Origin: Asaia krungthepensis NRIC 0535
Lineage (GTDB): Bacteria > Pseudomonadota > Alphaproteobacteria > Acetobacterales > Acetobacteraceae
DNA length: 64,000 bases
Assembly (NCBI RefSeq): GCF_025995175.1
Contig: NZ_BAPV01000020.1
Span: forward strand, 62,001-126,000
Direction of reading: 5' to 3'
This document shows, one piece after another, positions 17,083-26,203 of the stretch (position 1 is its first letter; each line of letters begins with the position of its first letter). A program made the translations under genes and the position numbers. The notes beneath the pieces are model-generated. The model ran no database searches. It was not told the origin of the DNA and saw only the letters and a program-made list of their open reading frames with translations.

Positions 17083-19455
17083 ATGCGTCCCCCCTCGCGC
17101 AAATCGCTGTCCCTGCTACCGATGCTTACCGGGATCATTCTCGGAGCGACTCAAACCCATGCGGCAACAGATGCGCCCCTGGATCGCAAGGACAGGAAAC
17201 CTCAGCGCAAAGTGGAGAAACGTCCAGAGGGCAAGAATACGATCGGTAAAAACGGCACAGAAGCCCATCCGGATGAGCATATCACAGTGCTCGGCAACGG
17301 GTTCAACACGCTGAAAGACCCGATCGGCCTGTCGCGCATGCCGCAGGATGCGCTGCATACGCCACAGCAGATCAATATCGTGCCCCAGATGCTGATGAAG
17401 CAGCAGAACGTGAAATCGGTGGACGAGGCTCTGCGTAACGTGCCGGGCGTGACTTCTTCCATCGGCGAAGGCGCGGGCGGCATGAATGGCGACCAGTTCC
17501 TGATCCGCGGCTTCCAGGCCCAGAACGATATCTACCAGGACGGTTTGCGCGATTTCGGTGTCTACAGCCGCGATGCGTTCAATCTCGAGACGATCTCCGT
17601 CATCAAGGGGCCGTCATCCGAAGTGTTCGGCAATGGCACGACGGGGGGCGCCATCAATATGGTGACCAAGAGGCCGACCCTGCGCGATCATTATGCCGCC
17701 GAGTTCAATGGCGGGTCGGGCTCCTATTATCGAGGTGTGCTCGACGTGAACAAGAAGCTCGACGATCACACGGCCCTGCGCATTACCGGCATGGGCAACG
17801 AGAACAACATCGTCGGGCGCGATTACCTTTATTCGCATCGCTGGGGCATTGCACCCTCCATCGCCTTCGGGCTTGGCAGCAAGGCCACGCTGGTGCTGCA
17901 GTACATGCATCAGCAGGAGAATTCGGTCCCCGATTTCGGCGTGCCTGTTGTCACGCCGCCCGGCGCGAAAACTGGCGGCCCGATCACCGAATACGGCATT
18001 CGCCGGACGAATTTCTACGGTACGACCAGCGACCAGAACGCCACAAACGACAATATGGAAACGGCGCGCTTCTCGTATAAACTCAACGATCACATCAAGT
18101 TCTATGACGATCTGCGCGGCGGCCAGTTCTACCGGACATTCGCGGCCTCCAAGGCCACCTGTGACGCCACCTGCGTGAATAACTACTCCCTCGGACATGC
18201 CAGCTCGGCACTTGTCGCGCGCTCGGGACCGAATGGCGCCGGAAACGGCAAGGGGCCAGGCACCACCATGGCACCCCTGCCCTATCAGCAAACAAGCTGG
18301 TCGGTGCAGAATGTCGGCTCAATGGTCGCCGATTTCCATACGGGCTTTCTCAGGCATCAGGTCGTGACAGGCTTCGATCTCGAACGCGTCAACGACGTCC
18401 GCTCGCAATCGACCTATCTCAAACCCAAGCCCTATGCCTCGCTGGTCAACCCCAATCCCAATGTCGGCAATCTGCTTCTGGTACCCGGCGACCTGAATCC
18501 GGCAGGGCTGGTCAGCCTCGGCGCGCTGGGCGCCAAGTCGCACTCGAACGGTTACGGCTTCGATACCGGTTTGTTCTTCTATGATCAGATCTGGTTCACG
18601 AACTGGCTGTCAATCAAGGGTGGATTCCGCTGGGATCGCTGGCAGACCAGCTACAACCTCACGGGCGGTAATGTCGCCGCCAATCCTGATATCCACTACC
18701 ATCAGGTCAGCAGCGTCTTTAATCCGAATGTCAGCCTGGTTGCGACGCCGGATGCCCATCAAACCTATTATTTCACCTGGGCGACGTCGACCACGCCAAG
18801 CGGCATGTATGTGACGAATGGCTCCGTGCCCATCCGTCCTGGTACGAACAGCTTTGCCAGCCCCGAAAAGGCCAATCTGTACGAGATCGGCGCGAAGTAC
18901 AGCGCCTTCCATGACCGCATGGGCTTTACAGCCTCGCTGTTCCGTCTGGAAAAGAACAACGCCATCAACGCCGACCCGGTCACGGGGCAAGTTGAGGGAT
19001 CGAGCGACAGGCAGCGTAATCAGGGGCTTGAGCTCTCTGTGGGCGGCATGATTACACGCCACTGGAACATCTCTGCCACCTACGCCCTGTATGACAGTGA
19101 AACCCTGGCCTCCGATACGGCAGCCTCGGTGGGTAAGCAGGTGCAGTATGTGCCTCACAACCAGGCCACGCTCTGGTCGGTCTATGACGCGTTTTCCAAC
19201 ACGCCCTATAATGTCTCTTTCGGCGGTGGCGTGACCTGGCGCCAGCATGTGTGGCTCAACACCACCAACACGCTCAAGGTCCCGGATAATCTGGATTTCG
19301 ACGCGGTGATCTCGCATCGCCTCGGTCAGCACTGGAAGATTGCGCTCAATGGCTACAATCTGGCCAATCGCCTGAACTATCAGAGCCTGTTTTCCAACCG
19401 TGCCACCCCATCTTCGGGGCGCACCTTCCTCGGGCAGATCAGCCTGAACTATTAG
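17083..19455 (+). CDS. TonB-dependent siderophore receptor (Fiu/catecholate type)
   Basis: A 790-residue outer membrane receptor. A signal peptide (about residues 1-27, ending THA) precedes the periplasmic plug domain with LRNVPGVTSS, FLIRGFQAQNDIYQDGLRDFG and VIKGPSSEVFGNGTTGGAINMVTKRP, all typical of ferric-siderophore receptors. The 22-stranded barrel ends with the aromatic FLGQISLNY required for outer membrane insertion. No secretin/STN domain is present, so it does not signal through FecI/FecR-type surface signalling. The start is set at 17083 for the signal peptide. An upstream ATG at 16996 would add 29 charged residues. Confidence 0.92.
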   Translation: MRPPSRKSLSLLPMLTGIILGATQTHAATDAPLDRKDRKPQRKVEKRPEGKNTIGKNGTEAHPDEHITVLGNGFNTLKDPIGLSRMPQDALHTPQQINIVPQMLMKQQNVKSVDEALRNVPGVTSSIGEGAGGMNGDQFLIRGFQAQNDIYQDGLRDFGVYSRDAFNLETISVIKGPSSEVFGNGTTGGAINMVTKRPTLRDHYAAEFNGGSGSYYRGVLDVNKKLDDHTALRITGMGNENNIVGRDYLYSHRWGIAPSIAFGLGSKATLVLQYMHQQENSVPDFGVPVVTPPGAKTGGPITEYGIRRTNFYGTTSDQNATNDNMETARFSYKLNDHIKFYDDLRGGQFYRTFAASKATCDATCVNNYSLGHASSALVARSGPNGAGNGKGPGTTMAPLPYQQTSWSVQNVGSMVADFHTGFLRHQVVTGFDLERVNDVRSQSTYLKPKPYASLVNPNPNVGNLLLVPGDLNPAGLVSLGALGAKSHSNGYGFDTGLFFYDQIWFTNWLSIKGGFRWDRWQTSYNLTGGNVAANPDIHYHQVSSVFNPNVSLVATPDAHQTYYFTWATSTTPSGMYVTNGSVPIRPGTNSFASPEKANLYEIGAKYSAFHDRMGFTASLFRLEKNNAINADPVTGQVEGSSDRQRNQGLELSVGGMITRHWNISATYALYDSETLASDTAASVGKQVQYVPHNQATLWSVYDAFSNTPYNVSFGGGVTWRQHVWLNTTNTLKVPDNLDFDAVISHRLGQHWKIALNGYNLANRLNYQSLFSNRATPSSGRTFLGQISLNY

Positions 19456-19511
19456 GTCTCCAGACAGACCCGCGCTCAGGGCAGGGATGTTGCCTGGCCC
19501 CAAGCGCAGGG

Positions 19512-21731
19512 TCAGGCAAGCAGCCTGGGAAGTTCTACCGGGCCATCATCACTCCAGAAGGCACCGGGCTCCTCGTTGGAACACACGTGATAGGGCCCTG
19601 CAGCTTCCACCTTGACGGCCAGCAGGGCGAGCCCACCGGGGCAACGCTCGGGCAGGTCGAGCTTTGCCCTTCCGCTGGTCCAGCGCCAGCCACCGGGCTC
19701 AATGTCGTTCCAGCCCTCCATGGTCTCACGGCCGAGGGCCGCACTCATGTCGAGCGTGCCATAGCTGTCATAAAGAGCGATCTCTCCAACCAGCACGCCA
19801 AGCTCGCGGCGATCATCCACAAAGGGTCCGATCACCTCGTTCGGTCGACATGTGTTCGACACGATGAACACAGTCTGAGCATTCGCCGGAACAGGAAAGA
19901 TGAACTGGCCGTTCTGGACCCTGCGGCTCATCACCCATTCTCCTTCATCGGTGAGAAGTCGCAATGCAGGGTCGTTGCCGATTTCCGGCTCAGGCATTTT
20001 ATGCCGTGCGAGTGGCAGAAGCGCAGCGCGGTCATCCAGATCCCTGAACAGTTTTTCGACATGGGCACGGTGCGTCATGAGGGGCGCTGCTGCATCCGCC
20101 CAGCTCAGTGTTCTTCCGCCAAGCACATGAACACCGCCTGTCTGGCGAAAGCTGCGCCTCTTGCCGGTATCCAGGTAACTCTCGCTCAGCACACCATCTG
20201 CCATGATGATGGAATGGCTCGCCGTCTCGATATGATAGTAACGATACGATCCAAGGCTTTTATCGTAGAAAATGCTCCGTCCATTGACGAGCATGCGCAC
20301 CGGTACAAACCCGCCATCGAGCAGGAAACAATGCTCCGAGGTGACGAGCAGATCCTTGAAAGGCCTGTTCTCGCCAAAGGCATCCCTGAGAATGCGTACG
20401 GGATAATTCGACAGATCATCGGGGGCCGATGGATCGGCCTTTATATCTATGCACCCGGCCCAGATGACCTCGCGCGGACCCGGTTCGGAACCATAGGTCA
20501 TGACGTGATCGCCGATACGGATCTGCTCGACAGGAAGACGCCCCTCGTCTGTTTCCAGAAGCGTTCCGGCCAGAAAGCAGGCTCCTGGGTCAGGGGTCGT
20601 CACACTGCCGCCCGACACGACGAGTTGGCCTCCGTTTCTGACCAGTGTGGGATCGCTGATCGAGGCGCCGGACGACACCCACACCGTATAGCCCCCACCG
20701 GCGGCAGAGCCGATATAGGGCGTGCTGATGCTTGCCCCGCTATACACATACACATCTGCCAGACCGTCTGTTCCGGCACCGCTATTGATGTAGGTGTCAT
20801 GAATCGAGCGTGCGCCCGAATACAGATAGACGATATCCGAGTTCAGTACATTCGCCGATAATGTGGCGCCTCCCGCCGCGGAGACATAGCCATTCAGGAC
20901 CAGCGAATTTTCCATCGTTCCGCCACTCATGACAGACACGGTGGCCACACTGCCGCTTATGATTGCACCCGACACGACAGCGCCGCTGGAAACCGTCAGG
21001 GTGGCAATACCCGACAGGATCACAGCTCCCGTCGCAGAGACACTGCCGCTCACATAATAGGTTTTGGTGCCGATCAGCTTCGCCGTCCAGGTTCCCCCTG
21101 TCAGGACAACAGGCGATGCAGGCGGCAGGACGATATTGGCACTCCCGCTTCCATAGGCCGTCGCCATGGACAGGTAGCTGCCAGCCCCGCCATTGATGTC
21201 GGCCGCTACCGACCCGGATGCCACATAGGCGGCTGCCCCCGAACTGAGGGTCAGACCCGACACGGTGGCTCCCGACGAGACATAGGCACTCAGCCCGGCA
21301 GTCGCGCCGCTCGTCATCGTGGCTCCCAGCAAGGAGGCTCCCGACGAAACATACAGAAAGGCGTTGCCATCCGCCGAGGGGCCGTAATTCATGAACACGT
21401 CGTTGACCGAGCTCGCCCCGGCTGAAAGCGTGACCTCATCCGAATTGAGCGTATTGCCTGAGACGACCCCGCCACTGGCGACGCGCAGATAACCGTTGAT
21501 CTCGGTCGAGGAGACCATGGCACCGCCATTGAGCACCGAAACCGTTGGAATGCCCCCAGACAGCGTTGCCCCTGAAACGACCGCACCCTTGGAAATTGTG
21601 AGCGTGCCAATGTTCGACAACACCACGGCACCTGTCGCCGAGACAGACCCGCTCACATACCAGGTCACTCCGCCTCTATCGACAGCAGACCAGTCGCCTC
21701 CCGTGAAGACCGTCGCCGAACTTGTCGCCAT
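19512..21731 (-). CDS. Hint-domain protein with duplicated glycine/serine-rich beta-repeat region
   Basis: A 739-residue protein. Residues about 10-380 are rich in Gly, Ser, Val and Ala with short repeated strand-loop-strand units (YVSSGASL, YVSSGATV, VYSGASI), as in autotransporter passenger domains. This part is a duplication: residues 10-133 match 211-333 (shared YVSGSVSATGAV and GAVVSGA). A Hint domain (Hint_2 type) follows, starting at C385 in ACFLAGTLLETDEG with the B-block T-x-x-H at 464-467 and ending near the HSIIMADGVLSESYLDTG element. About 210 further residues of unknown fold form the C-terminus. There is no Sec signal and no autotransporter barrel. GGAGA lies 9 nt before the ATG. 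Hint domains can cut the chain before the Cys, but whether this one does is unknown. Confidence 0.85.
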   Translation of the reverse strand: MATSSATVFTGGDWSAVDRGGVTWYVSGSVSATGAVVLSNIGTLTISKGAVVSGATLSGGIPTVSVLNGGAMVSSTEINGYLRVASGGVVSGNTLNSDEVTLSAGASSVNDVFMNYGPSADGNAFLYVSSGASLLGATMTSGATAGLSAYVSSGATVSGLTLSSGAAAYVASGSVAADINGGAGSYLSMATAYGSGSANIVLPPASPVVLTGGTWTAKLIGTKTYYVSGSVSATGAVILSGIATLTVSSGAVVSGAIISGSVATVSVMSGGTMENSLVLNGYVSAAGGATLSANVLNSDIVYLYSGARSIHDTYINSGAGTDGLADVYVYSGASISTPYIGSAAGGGYTVWVSSGASISDPTLVRNGGQLVVSGGSVTTPDPGACFLAGTLLETDEGRLPVEQIRIGDHVMTYGSEPGPREVIWAGCIDIKADPSAPDDLSNYPVRILRDAFGENRPFKDLLVTSEHCFLLDGGFVPVRMLVNGRSIFYDKSLGSYRYYHIETASHSIIMADGVLSESYLDTGKRRSFRQTGGVHVLGGRTLSWADAAAPLMTHRAHVEKLFRDLDDRAALLPLARHKMPEPEIGNDPALRLLTDEGEWVMSRRVQNGQFIFPVPANAQTVFIVSNTCRPNEVIGPFVDDRRELGVLVGEIALYDSYGTLDMSAALGRETMEGWNDIEPGGWRWTSGRAKLDLPERCPGGLALLAVKVEAAGPYHVCSNEEPGAFWSDDGPVELPRLLA

Positions 21732-22037
21732 TTACTGAAGTCTCCGCACGATCATCCGGCCCTCTGTTCGGCTGGCGATCACCACGCCGCTTTGATGCCT
21801 GTTCAGGACCGCGTGCAAGGAAAAAATCATGCTTCAACATAATTCCTCGCAGCGCCCTGTCGGGCCCATCAATTTCTGGTCAATCATCATCAAGGGCACG
21901 TCATGATGTGTTATTTCTCGTCATAGACCCCGTTTCACCTTGTCTGACTGGGGGCCACTCGCCTGTTCGCGATGGCCAGCGGCAGCGCTCCTGCGCTATG
22001 GAACCCGAAAACCGGTCAGACTCTGGGAATAGTCACC
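21732..22037. other. Intergenic region between Hint gene and trhO
   Basis: A 306-bp divergent gap. It must contain promoters for both genes. It is locally AT-rich near 21820-21930, including TTTCTGGTCAATCATCATC, but I see no convincing gene, repeat or structured RNA. Confidence 0.4.
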
Positions 22038-22970
22038 ATGTCGCAGCTCCCCATCTGCATTGCCGCCCTGTATCGCTTCACCCCTTTTGCCGATCCTGAC
22101 GCCATTCGCGCGCCTTTGCTCGATACCTGTCAGACTCTGGGGATCAGGGGCACGCTGCTTCTGGCACGCGAGGGAATCAATGGCACGATCGCGGGCAGCG
22201 ACGAGGCCATTACCGCCATCATCGCCCATATCCGCGCCCTGCCCGGCTGCGACGCGCTCGAATGGAAACTCTCCCGTGCGGAGGCCATGCCGTTCAACCG
22301 TATGAAGGTTCGCCTCAAGCGGGAGATCGTGACCATGGGCCAGCCGGATATCGACCCCCTTGCCGGTGTCGGGCGCTATGTCTCGGCCATGGACTGGAAC
22401 GCCCTGATTGCCGACCCGGATACGATCCTGATCGACACGCGCAATGATTACGAAGTCGCTGTCGGCACCTTCAAAGGCGCTATCGACCCCGATATCCAGA
22501 GCTTTCGCGAATTTCCCGACTGGTTCCGCGCCCGCCGCGCTGAACTGGAGGCGGAAGGACGCACGCCCAGGATCGCCATGTTTTGCACTGGCGGCATACG
22601 CTGCGAAAAATCCACGGCTTTCGCGCTCTCGGAAGGCGTACAGGATGTCTATCACCTCAAGGGTGGAATCCTGAAATATCTGGAAGAGGTTCCAGAGGCG
22701 GAAAGCCTGTGGGAGGGCGAATGCTTCGTGTTCGATCAGCGCGTGACCGTGCGCCATGGGCTTGAACCCGGAGCCTATGATCTGTGCCATGCCTGCCGCC
22801 GCCCCGTTTCGGTGGAAGACAAGCATTCTCCCCTCTACGTAGAGGGCGTCCAGTGCCCTGCCTGTGCCACTGAACGTACCGACACCCAGCGCGCACGCTA
22901 CGCCGCCCGTCAGCAACAGGAAGACCTGGCCCGCGCCCGTGGCACACATCATATCGGCGGGGGCGACTGA
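22038..22970 (+). CDS. trhO: tRNA uridine-34 hydroxylase TrhO (rhodanese family, YceA)
   Basis: A 310-residue rhodanese-related protein. TrhO makes 5-hydroxyuridine at tRNA position 34 using oxygen. The N-terminal YceA domain (to about residue 110, including [18 protein letters not shown] and [13 protein letters not shown]) is followed by the rhodanese domain with [11 protein letters not shown], and the catalytic C183 in [11 protein letters not shown]. The C-terminal part has a Cys-rich zinc-like knuckle: CHACRRPV and CPAC. The start at ATG 22038 gives the normal N-terminus. The upstream frame is not conserved in character. Confidence 0.92.
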   Translation: MSQLPICIAALYRFTPFADPDAIRAPLLDTCQTLGIRGTLLLAREGINGTIAGSDEAITAIIAHIRALPGCDALEWKLSRAEAMPFNRMKVRLKREIVTMGQPDIDPLAGVGRYVSAMDWNALIADPDTILIDTRNDYEVAVGTFKGAIDPDIQSFREFPDWFRARRAELEAEGRTPRIAMFCTGGIRCEKSTAFALSEGVQDVYHLKGGILKYLEEVPEAESLWEGECFVFDQRVTVRHGLEPGAYDLCHACRRPVSVEDKHSPLYVEGVQCPACATERTDTQRARYAARQQQEDLARARGTHHIGGGD

Positions 22971-23010
22971 GCATAAGGTCGCGTGTCATCCCCGGTCAGG
23001 AAGCAGCGCG

Positions 23011-23260
23011 ATGACCAGCGAGACCGCAGACGATCACCGGGCTTCGGTCCTATGGTTCACCAGTGCCCTCGATCGTTTGAATGAAGCGCGAGAGGAGGGT
23101 GTGACACCCCCTCACCCTCGATCTCGCGGCCATCGAAGCCACGATCTTCAATGGTGACAGCGCCGCCCATCGCCTCATGGCACCCATGGAACGCATCCTG
23201 CGCGAAGAAAGCCATGACGGCTTACGGGGCGCTCCGCAGGTTCCGTTGGCCACTCTGTAG
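23011..23260 (+). pseudogene. Small gene broken by a +1 frameshift in a C-run
   Basis: From ATG 23011 the frame reads MTSETADDHRASVLWFTSAL and later LNEAREEGVTP, then hits a run of five C at 23107-23111. Reading one C fewer lets the frame continue as LTLDLAAIEATIF, NGDSAAHRLMAPMERILREE and GAPQVPLATL to the stop at 23258-23260, giving an 82-residue helical protein. Without the correction the frame becomes Pro/Arg/His-rich and stops at 23155-23157. The corrected protein has ordinary coding character on both sides of the run, so this is either a genuine inactivating indel or a sequencing error. The family is not recognised. AGGAAG lies before the start. Confidence 0.6.
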
Positions 23261-23402
23261 CGCCTGAGCGAAATCCGACGTAGCAACGTCTGATCGCTAG
23301 AAAGACGGGGCGTCACTTTGCCAAAAACCGCTTCATCGTATCCTGTCTCGCGTCCCGCCACGGGATGGCATGCCCTTGCAAATGCTTATCAAAAACCGGG
23401 AT

Positions 23403-23445
23403 GAAAGGGGCTTGCCCCTTTCCGGGGGGCGGGGCAGCGCCCCGC
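23403..23445. repeat. Intergenic hairpin-repeat modules (two hairpins)
   Basis: GAAAGGGG-CTTG-CCCCTTTC (23403-23422) and GCGGGGC-AGC-GCCCCGC (23429-23445) stand side by side, the same two modules as at 29381-29423 and close to those at 26010-26052. The copy lies in the 270-bp gap between the broken small gene and the LysR gene. The rest of that gap shows nothing else I can support. Confidence 0.7.
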
Positions 23446-23532
23446 AATGTCGCGTCACAGCAGGAAGAGAATCCGATCAGCAGAGACAAGGCTTGACCTG
23501 GCCTGCGCTCTGGCCCCCTTTATCGGATCATC

Positions 23533-24453
23533 ATGAAAAGACGCCTCCCCGATCTGGAAGCCTGGGCCATTTTCGCGCGTGTGGCGCAGTTGGGATCGTT
23601 CTCGCGTGCTGCGCGTGAACTCGGACTGTCTGATCCCACGATTTCAAAAGCGATCACCCGGCTTGAGGCGCGGCTGGGGCTGACGCTCATTGCGCGTACA
23701 TCGCGGCGGATTGCCCTGACCGATGCCGGACATGTCGCGCTCGAGCGGGCCATACGCATTCTGGATGAGGGTGAGGCCGTTGAGGAAGAAGCCGTGGAGC
23801 AGGCCTCCACGCCGCGTGGGCGCGTACGGGTCAGCGCGCCTCTCTCTTTCGGTGTGGGGTATCTGGGACCAATCCTGCCGCGCTTTTTCGAAACCTATCC
23901 CGAGATCGTTGTCGATCTGGCGCTCAGCGACCGAAAAGTCGATCTCGTGGCTGAGGGGTTCGATCTGGCTCTTCGTATCGCCAGTCTGGACGATTCCTCC
24001 ATGCTGTCACGTCGGCTCTGCACCATGAGGCTGTTCCTCGTAGCGGCCCCGTCTTATCTCGAACGGCATGGAACGCCGTCTCATCCGGCCGAACTCGTCC
24101 GCCATCAGGCGCTGATCTATACTGGCGGGAGCTTGCGGGATACGTGGCGTTTTGCGCATCCCTTCCTTGGCGAAAACACTGTGCAGCCCGCTATCAGAAT
24201 GTGGAGCGACAATGCCGAGGTCCATAATCCTGCGCTTATTGCCGGGCAGGGTTTGGCCATACAGCCGGAATTCATGATCTGGCGTGAGGTGCAGGCGGGC
24301 AAGCTGACTATCGTCCTGCCGGAGTGGAGCATCACACCGCTCAGCCTGCATCTCGTCATGCCTCCCAGCCCGCTGCGCCCGAAACGGGTACAGGTCCTGA
24401 TCGATTATCTGGCCGCCGAACTCGCCAAGGCCCCCTGGGCCATGGAAAACTGA
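23533..24453 (+). CDS. LysR family transcriptional regulator
   Basis: A 306-residue LysR-type regulator. The N-terminal winged helix (ARVAQLGSFSRAARELGLSD, ISKAITRLEARLGLTL, RRIALTDAGHVAL) is followed by the periplasmic-binding-like effector domain with VRVSAPLSFGVGYLGPILP and a typical LALRIASLDDSS segment of the CrgA/DsdC-like branch. It converges on an alpha/beta hydrolase-DoxX gene pair. Such regulators commonly control neighbouring divergent genes, but here the neighbours converge, so the target is unclear. Confidence 0.9.
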   Translation: MKRRLPDLEAWAIFARVAQLGSFSRAARELGLSDPTISKAITRLEARLGLTLIARTSRRIALTDAGHVALERAIRILDEGEAVEEEAVEQASTPRGRVRVSAPLSFGVGYLGPILPRFFETYPEIVVDLALSDRKVDLVAEGFDLALRIASLDDSSMLSRRLCTMRLFLVAAPSYLERHGTPSHPAELVRHQALIYTGGSLRDTWRFAHPFLGENTVQPAIRMWSDNAEVHNPALIAGQGLAIQPEFMIWREVQAGKLTIVLPEWSITPLSLHLVMPPSPLRPKRVQVLIDYLAAELAKAPWAMEN

Positions 24454-24486
24454 CCCTGGACGGCACAGTTCACGACAAGGGACCGA

Positions 24487-25305
24487 TCACAGCCTGAGAA
24501 AATCCAGCAGATCGGCTGTCAGCTGCGCCTGATGAGTTACCGTGAAACCATGCGGTGCCCCGGGGTAGATCCTGAGCCGTGCATCGGGCAGCATCTCTGC
24601 CGCAAGCCTGCCAGTTCCCTCAAACGGCACAACCTGATCGTCATCCCCATGAATGACCAGGGCGGGCACGGTGATGGCAGCCATGTCAGGCCGGAAATCG
24701 GTTTCCGCAAATGCGGTCGCACTTTCGATCTCGGCCCGCACGCTTCCCATCAGCCCGAGCTGCAGAAACTGCGCCAGCGCGCCATCGGATACGGCCTGAC
24801 CATGGTTTCTGCCGAAAAAGACCGGGGCGAAATCAACCAGCACCTGCGCCCGGTCTGCCAGAAGCGCCGCCCGCAGCCCGTCGAAAAATGCCTTGTCCGG
24901 TCCGAAAGGATGGTCCTCCCGCTGCATGAAAACCGGCGTGACCGCCCCGAGCAAGGCAAGGCTTCGCACCCGCGTGGTTCCATGGCGCGCCACGTAGCGG
25001 CTGATATCGCCACCCCCCATCGAAAATCCGACGAGCGTGATATCGCTCAGATCGAGATGGGCGATCAGTTCGGCGATATCATCGGCAAACCGGTCATATG
25101 TGTACCCTTCCCAGGGCTGGGACGACCGGCCGAACCCCCGGCGATCGAAGGCGATCACCCGGTACCCCGCCTCGGCCAGCGCAATCATCTGCTCGTCCCA
25201 CATATCGGCACTGAGCGGCCAGCCATGGCTCATGAGTACAGGGCGACCCTTACCCCAATCCTTATAATAGATTTCGACGTGATCCGACGTGGTGAAGACG
25301 GACAT
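24487..25305 (-). CDS. Alpha/beta hydrolase (non-haem chloroperoxidase/arylesterase-like)
   Basis: A 272-residue alpha/beta hydrolase close to the cofactor-free haloperoxidase/arylesterase group. The oxyanion motif is SHGWPLSADMW, followed by FDRRGFGRSSQP, the nucleophile Ser in GFSMGGGD, Asp in IHGDDDQVVP and His in GAPHGFTVTH. Such enzymes hydrolyse esters and can form peracids. No signal peptide. The gene is downstream of doxX on the minus strand with 45 bp between them and may form an operon with it. Confidence 0.88.
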   Translation of the reverse strand: MSVFTTSDHVEIYYKDWGKGRPVLMSHGWPLSADMWDEQMIALAEAGYRVIAFDRRGFGRSSQPWEGYTYDRFADDIAELIAHLDLSDITLVGFSMGGGDISRYVARHGTTRVRSLALLGAVTPVFMQREDHPFGPDKAFFDGLRAALLADRAQVLVDFAPVFFGRNHGQAVSDGALAQFLQLGLMGSVRAEIESATAFAETDFRPDMAAITVPALVIHGDDDQVVPFEGTGRLAAEMLPDARLRIYPGAPHGFTVTHQAQLTADLLDFLRL

Positions 25306-25350
25306 CTGAATAACTCCTGTTCTTTGATGGCAGGGAGAATTTGAGGAAAA

Positions 25351-25770
25351 TCAGCGAAGGATGCGTCTGACCGGAACGGCGTAGCGCCCCGCACCGGCTG
25401 CGGCCAAAGCCAGCAATCCACCGGCAATCGACAGATTTTTGTAGAAATGGATCGTCATGTCGTATCGCACCGTACCCGGTGCATAGGTCCAGAAATGATG
25501 ACCGATCAGCCCCGTGACGACCGTATAGGCGGCCAGAAAAAGCGCCACTGGCACCGTCATGACACCAAGCACCAGGGCCAGCCCCGCCCCAAGTTCGATG
25601 ATCGTGGCTGCCAGAGCTGACAGTGCCGGGAAAGGCGCGCCTGACTGGACCATATAGGCGACGGCTCCGGCAAAATCGGAAACCTTGCCCCAGCCCATGA
25701 CGAGAAACAGAAGCGAGAGGCCAAAGCGTGCGCCGAACAAGGCCGCATCGCGCAGGAAAAGAGCATTCAT
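25351..25770 (-). CDS. DoxX family membrane protein
   Basis: A 139-residue protein with four predicted hydrophobic segments, starting with ARFGLSLLFLVMGWGKVSDF, which is the DoxX signature near the first helix, and followed by IIELGAGLALVLG and GLIGHHFWTY. DoxX proteins have been linked to quinone or thiosulfate oxidation and to redox stress, but many are uncharacterised. The first gene of a probable two-gene unit with the hydrolase. Confidence 0.85.
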   Translation of the reverse strand: MNALFLRDAALFGARFGLSLLFLVMGWGKVSDFAGAVAYMVQSGAPFPALSALAATIIELGAGLALVLGVMTVPVALFLAAYTVVTGLIGHHFWTYAPGTVRYDMTIHFYKNLSIAGGLLALAAAGAGRYAVPVRRILR

Positions 25771-25858
25771 GGTGAGTTTCCTTCAGCGTGGTGCGGCACC
25801 GAAGTGGCTCGCCGCTGAAAGACCATTACGGTTCTTTATCGTTCACAAAAACAGAAAT

Positions 25859-25883
25859 GAAAGAAAGGTATTCTTTCTTTTTT
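25859..25883. terminator. AT-rich hairpin with T-run
   Basis: GAAAGAA (25859-25865) and TTCTTTC (25871-25877) form a short stem with a 5-nt loop, followed by TTTTTT. It stands upstream of the minus-strand doxX and far from any plus-strand gene end, so its use as a terminator is doubtful. Confidence 0.25.
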
Positions 25884-25939
25884 ATAGGGAATGACGAGCG
25901 AAGTCTCGCGTGCGAGCGTTACCAAGTCGAACCTTTCCT

Positions 25940-26195
25940 AATGGGGCTTTGCCCCATTCCCCACCAAAGGACGGTCGTCCTTTGGAAACCTGCTTAATAG
26001 AAGCGGGATGAAAGGGGCTTGCTCCTTTCCGGGGGGCGGGGCAGAGCCCCGCAACAAAGGCTCCACGTCGTCAAAGCCTTCTTCTACGAAGCTCCGCTCC
26101 ATCTCTCACCCAGGAACAGTCGCCCTTCGGAAATCGGTTTGTGTAAAAGGAATGAACGGGGCGCGCCCCTTTCCGGGGATCGGGGCAGAGCCCCG
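25940..26195. repeat. Block of intergenic hairpin repeats between doxX and the CorA-type gene
   Basis: Several hairpins follow one another: AATGGGGC-TTT-GCCCCATT (25940-25958), CCAAAGG..CCTTTGG (25964-25985), a GAAAGGGGC..CTCCTTTC arm and GCGGGGC-AGA-GCCCCGC (up to about 26052). After 80 bp of unrelated sequence come GGGGCGCGCCCC and a second CGGGGC-AGA-GCCCCG (near 26180-26195). These are variants of the modules seen at 9894, 23403 and 29318. The whole gap from 25771 to 26203 contains no supported gene. Confidence 0.7.
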
Positions 26196-26203
26196 TATAC
26201 CTC

